In this document: in pieces, positions 60,085 to 64,000 of the stretch
Layout of the letters: each line of letters opens with the position of its first letter
Position numbering within the stretch: the stretch's first letter is position 1
DNA from: Nageia nagi
Taxonomy: Eukaryota > Pinophyta
NCBI GenBank assembly: GCA_050084985.1
Contig: JBITNC010000001.1
Coordinates: forward strand, 70,494,001-70,558,000
Direction: 5' to 3'
Length of the DNA: 64,000 bases
Made by a program: the position numbers and the translations under genes
The notes under the pieces: model-generated
What the model saw: only the letters and a program-made list of their open reading frames with translations
Told to the model about the DNA's origin: nothing
The model's database searches: none

Positions 60085-61010
60085 AGAAATAGTGGCTATT
60101 ATGGTGGTTGATTATGGTGCTTCCATTCATGCTACTTCACATAAAGAGTAATTTATAAATTATATTCTTGATGACCATGGTCAAGTACTATTTGGTAATG
60201 TCCATCTATTCAATATTATTGTTATTGGAAATATAACATTAGAATTACCTTCTTGCACATAATGGACTTTAAATACAACAAGATACATTACTAATCTTTA
60301 AAAAACTCTTATATCAATAAGTAAATTGGATAATGAAGGATATATTATTACATTTGGTAATTCTACTTGGAAGGTTTCAAATGGTTCAATGGTGTTTGCA
60401 AAGGATAGAATGGTAAGCACTCTTTATTTTGTTACAAATGTATCTAATTACTCCATTAACCTAGTATCCATAGGCAAAGATGAAACTCTATGGAATATCA
60501 AACTTAGACACATGAGTGAAAAGAATATAAAAATTTTACACTTTAATAAGTTTCTTCAAAATATAAAAGAACTTCATATGGAATTCTATGAAATTATGTG
60601 CATGAACAACAAATAAGAGAAAGCTTTTGTAAAAGCAGGCAAAGATAAGAAAAAGGAAAAGTCAAAGTTGGTTCATACAAATGTGTGGGGTTCTACATAA
60701 GTAACTTAATGGCAATTCTTACTTTGTAACTTTTATTGATGACTCTATAAGAAAAATATGGATTTAATGCATTAATAATAAATCATATGTATTTGAAAAA
60801 TTTAATATTTAGAAGGCACTAGTTGAAAATTAAATAGTTTTAAACTTGAAACATCTCAAATTTGATAATGGTAGTGAATTTTGTAGTAAAGAGTGTGATA
60901 CCTTTCATTCATATAATGGAATTATAAGAATAAAGGTAGTTCCAAAAATACATCAAGAAAAATAGGGTTGTAAAATGAATGAATAGGATAATTTTGAAAT
61001 AGGCTAGAAG
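60085..61010 (+). pseudogene. Copia H protease and first part of integrase
   Basis: The protease region begins near 60095 with VDYGASIHATSHKE, where the family has D-S-G-A: the catalytic Asp stays and Ser is Tyr. ISKLDNEGYIITFGN and LWNIKLRHMSEKNIKILH mark the GAG-pre-integrase domain (open at 60326-60616). Integrase follows: LVHTNVWGS near 60670, FIDDSIRKIW near 60735 and LKFDNGSEF near 60855, giving readable D...D blocks. The frame stops at 61010, exactly where a solo LTR starts, and continues at 62026. Confidence 0.85.
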
Positions 61011-62025
<1,015 letters not shown>

Positions 62026-62640
62026 AGAAGCATGATGATACATGCATAATTACCTTTATATCTTTGGGCTAATGTTATTGATATTGTTTTTTATTTTATT
62101 AACAAGGTTACATATACTACTTTATATGGAGGCATTCTAGAGGAAATGTGGATAGGAAAAAGGGTAAATTACTCATTCCTTAGAGTCTTTGGTTTTTAGG
62201 CTTTTGTACACATTGATAAAGAAAATTAGAAGAAACTTGATACAAAGTCTCAAAAAGGCAACTTCATTAGATATGGTATTGATGGTTTAGGTTTCAAATT
62301 ATGGGATGATGATAATTAGAAAATCATTAGAAGTAGAGATACAATATTCAATAAAAAATGCATGTACAAATATAGGTTGTAGGTTAAGAACAAACAAAAG
62401 GAAGAGGAACCAAGATTTCTAATTCTTAGTGATGTTGATGAATATGAGAAACCTAAAGAGTAAAGTCAAGGTCCTAAACAATAAGAATCAAAAACTCCAC
62501 ATACAATTATGAGGATATCTTTAAGGGATAGTAGATCTCTTGAACATTATTCTCCTTCTCTTTATTATGTGCTTTATACTGATAGTGGTAAACTTGATTT
62601 TTTTGATGAAGCCATGTAGATGAGTACACAAATTAATTGG
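62026..62640 (+). pseudogene. Copia H integrase C-terminal part and linker
   Basis: From the right junction it reads LPLYLWANVIDIVFYFINK, then GGILEEMWIGKRVNYSFLRV, then FVHIDKEN and GYGIDGLGFKLWDDDN-type residues (Arg in place of the second Gly). These match the end of copia integrase (W.EAV.TA.YLINR, EE.W.GK..., VFGC.AYVHID). A charged linker leads into RT. Single stops interrupt at Cys/Gln/Arg positions. Confidence 0.8.
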
Positions 62641-64000
62641 AAGCTTGCTATGAAGGAAGAAATGGATTCTTTATTTCATAACAAAACTTGGAATTTTGTT
62701 AAGCATCCTAAAGGTAAAAGAGCACTTACTAATAAATGGGTGTACATGTTGAAGGAAGAGTGATATGGTCAAAAGAGGTACAAAAAAGACTTTCGATAAA
62801 AGATACCACTCAAAAGAAAGGTATAGATTTTGATGAGATATTTTCTTTAATTATAAAAATGATATCTATTAGAATAATATTAAGTATTGTGGCCATTGGA
62901 AATCTATATCTTAAACAATTGGATGTAAAGAAATATTTTCTTTATGGGGATTTAGAGGAGGATATTTAAATGCAACAACCTCAAGGTTTTAATGTTAAAG
63001 GTAAAGAAGTTTATCTTTGTAAGTTGGAAAAGATCTTCTATAACCTCAAACAAGCTCCTAAATAATCATACCTTAAATTTGACACTTTCATTGTAACTAA
63101 TAAGTTCACTATATATCAATAAGATCATTGTGTATTTCAAGAAGAAAAATAATGATAACTATGTTATCTTGCTTTTGTATATGGATGATATGCTGGTAGT
63201 AGGAACTAGTATGAATGATATTATTGATCTTAAAGAAAATTTACCTAAAATTTTTATAATGAAGGATTTGGATGAGGTTGAATAAATTCTTTGAATGAAA
63301 ATTATTGGAGATAAAAAAAAATACATGCTAGAGTTAAATCAAGAAGTTTATATTGAAAAGGTGCTAAAAAGGTTTAATATGAAAGATGCAAAACTTGTTA
63401 CTACTTCATTGGCAAAGCATTTTAAACACACTAAATATTTATTATTCTAAGAGAAGATAGGAATGACTATCTATGAAAAAGGTTCCCTATACTTCAGTAG
63501 TTGGGAGTTTAATGTATGCAATGGTGTTTACTAGACAAGATACATCACAAGCAATATAAACTGTAAGCAAATTTATGAACAATACAAGAAAGGATAATTG
63601 AGAAGAAGTTTAGTGGATTCTTAGGTATTTGATGGGTACTTTTCATTACTCTTTCTATTTTCTAGGTTATAACATTTTTTGCATGGTTATGTTGATTCAA
63701 ATATGGAATATAATCTTGATGGTGGGAGAAGCACTATAGATTATATATTTACCTTTTGTTGTACACTAATTAGTTGTATCTCTAAGATCCAATAAATGGT
63801 ATCTCTCTCAACCATGAAATTTGAATATGTTACTTCTATATAATCTAGCAAGGAGTTGATTTGGTTGCAAAGATTATCAAAGGAATTGGGTAAGAAGAAA
63901 GGATATGCAAATCTATAAATTAATAGTCAAAGTGCTATCCATTTTGCAAAGAAATCAACCTTCCATTAGAGAACCAAACATATTTAACATAGGTATCACT
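62640..64000 (+). pseudogene. Copia H reverse transcriptase and RNase H
   Basis: RT starts with WKLAMKEEMDSLFHN-like residues near 62640. At 62815 it reads KGIDFDEIFSLIIKMISIR, then LYLKQLDVKKYFLYGDLEED, and near 62970 MQQPQGFN. The catalytic box LLYMDDMLVVGTS is intact (YMDD at 63178-63189). RNase H follows near 63690 (GYVDSNMEYNLDGGRSTID, MVSLSTMKFEYV, SKELIWLQRLSKELGKK, SQSAIHFAKKS), ending at the window edge. The copy is broken by frameshifts, for example after 62966 and at 63140, and by stops. Confidence 0.9.

Overview
This looks like an intergenic, transposon-filled stretch of a large seed-plant nuclear genome. It is very A+T-rich and CpG-poor, carries one 100-N scaffold gap, and shows plant-type Helitron, CACTA, L1-like LINE, Ty1/copia and Ty3/gypsy (including Tat-like) remnants. 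No intact host gene is visible. Almost every coding remnant is broken by frameshifts and by TAA/TAG/TGA at positions where the family has Gln, Trp or Arg, as expected after long methylation and C-to-T decay. A gymnosperm or another low-GC, large-genome plant would fit, but the species cannot be fixed from this sequence.

Left third. Positions 1-990 hold a minus-strand Tat-type gypsy pol fragment (RNase H, second RNase H, start of integrase). Positions 1.5-8.3 kb hold a decayed plus-strand Helitron: a full-length RPA1-like remnant (1545-3350), then a Rep/helicase remnant (3781-8260) that still shows the HUH motif, the two-tyrosine motif and the helicase core. A fragment resembling a crooked-neck (CRNKL1/CLF1) splicing-factor exon follows at 8.6 kb, then an unusually CpG-rich kilobase at 9.23-10.26 kb. 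Two different minus-strand LINEs follow (about 10.85-13.4 and 13.55-19.69 kb). The second carries a 257-bp insertion with a 5-bp target duplication and a 1.83-kb CACTA element.

Middle. Minus-strand gypsy material fills 21.76-30.2 kb: a gag fragment and an almost complete gag-pro-RT-RNH-int remnant share one 1.96-kb LTR (23973-25930) with a readable primer-binding site and polypurine tract. From 30.24 to 55.5 kb lies a plus-strand array: LTR, an unrecognised protein of about 1000 codons (E1), 5 kb of non-coding DNA with a 292-bp tandem repeat, a gypsy gag-pro-RNH-RT-RNH-int remnant (F), a second LTR, and a second copy of the unknown protein (E2). I infer that E and F are parts of one very large element in a truncated tandem. 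E2 is split by a 1.83-kb insertion whose two LTRs point in opposite directions.

Right end. An LTR fragment of the minus-strand gypsy family (55.54-56.88 kb) is followed by small tandem repeats and a TA tract. A plus-strand copia element (about 58.99 kb to beyond the window end) is split inside integrase by a 1015-bp solo LTR with a perfect 5-bp duplication; that LTR contains a 295-bp GA microsatellite.

The window is best read as a record of nested insertions. The clearest candidates for something undescribed are the repeated E protein with its giant host element, and the inverted-LTR element inside E2.
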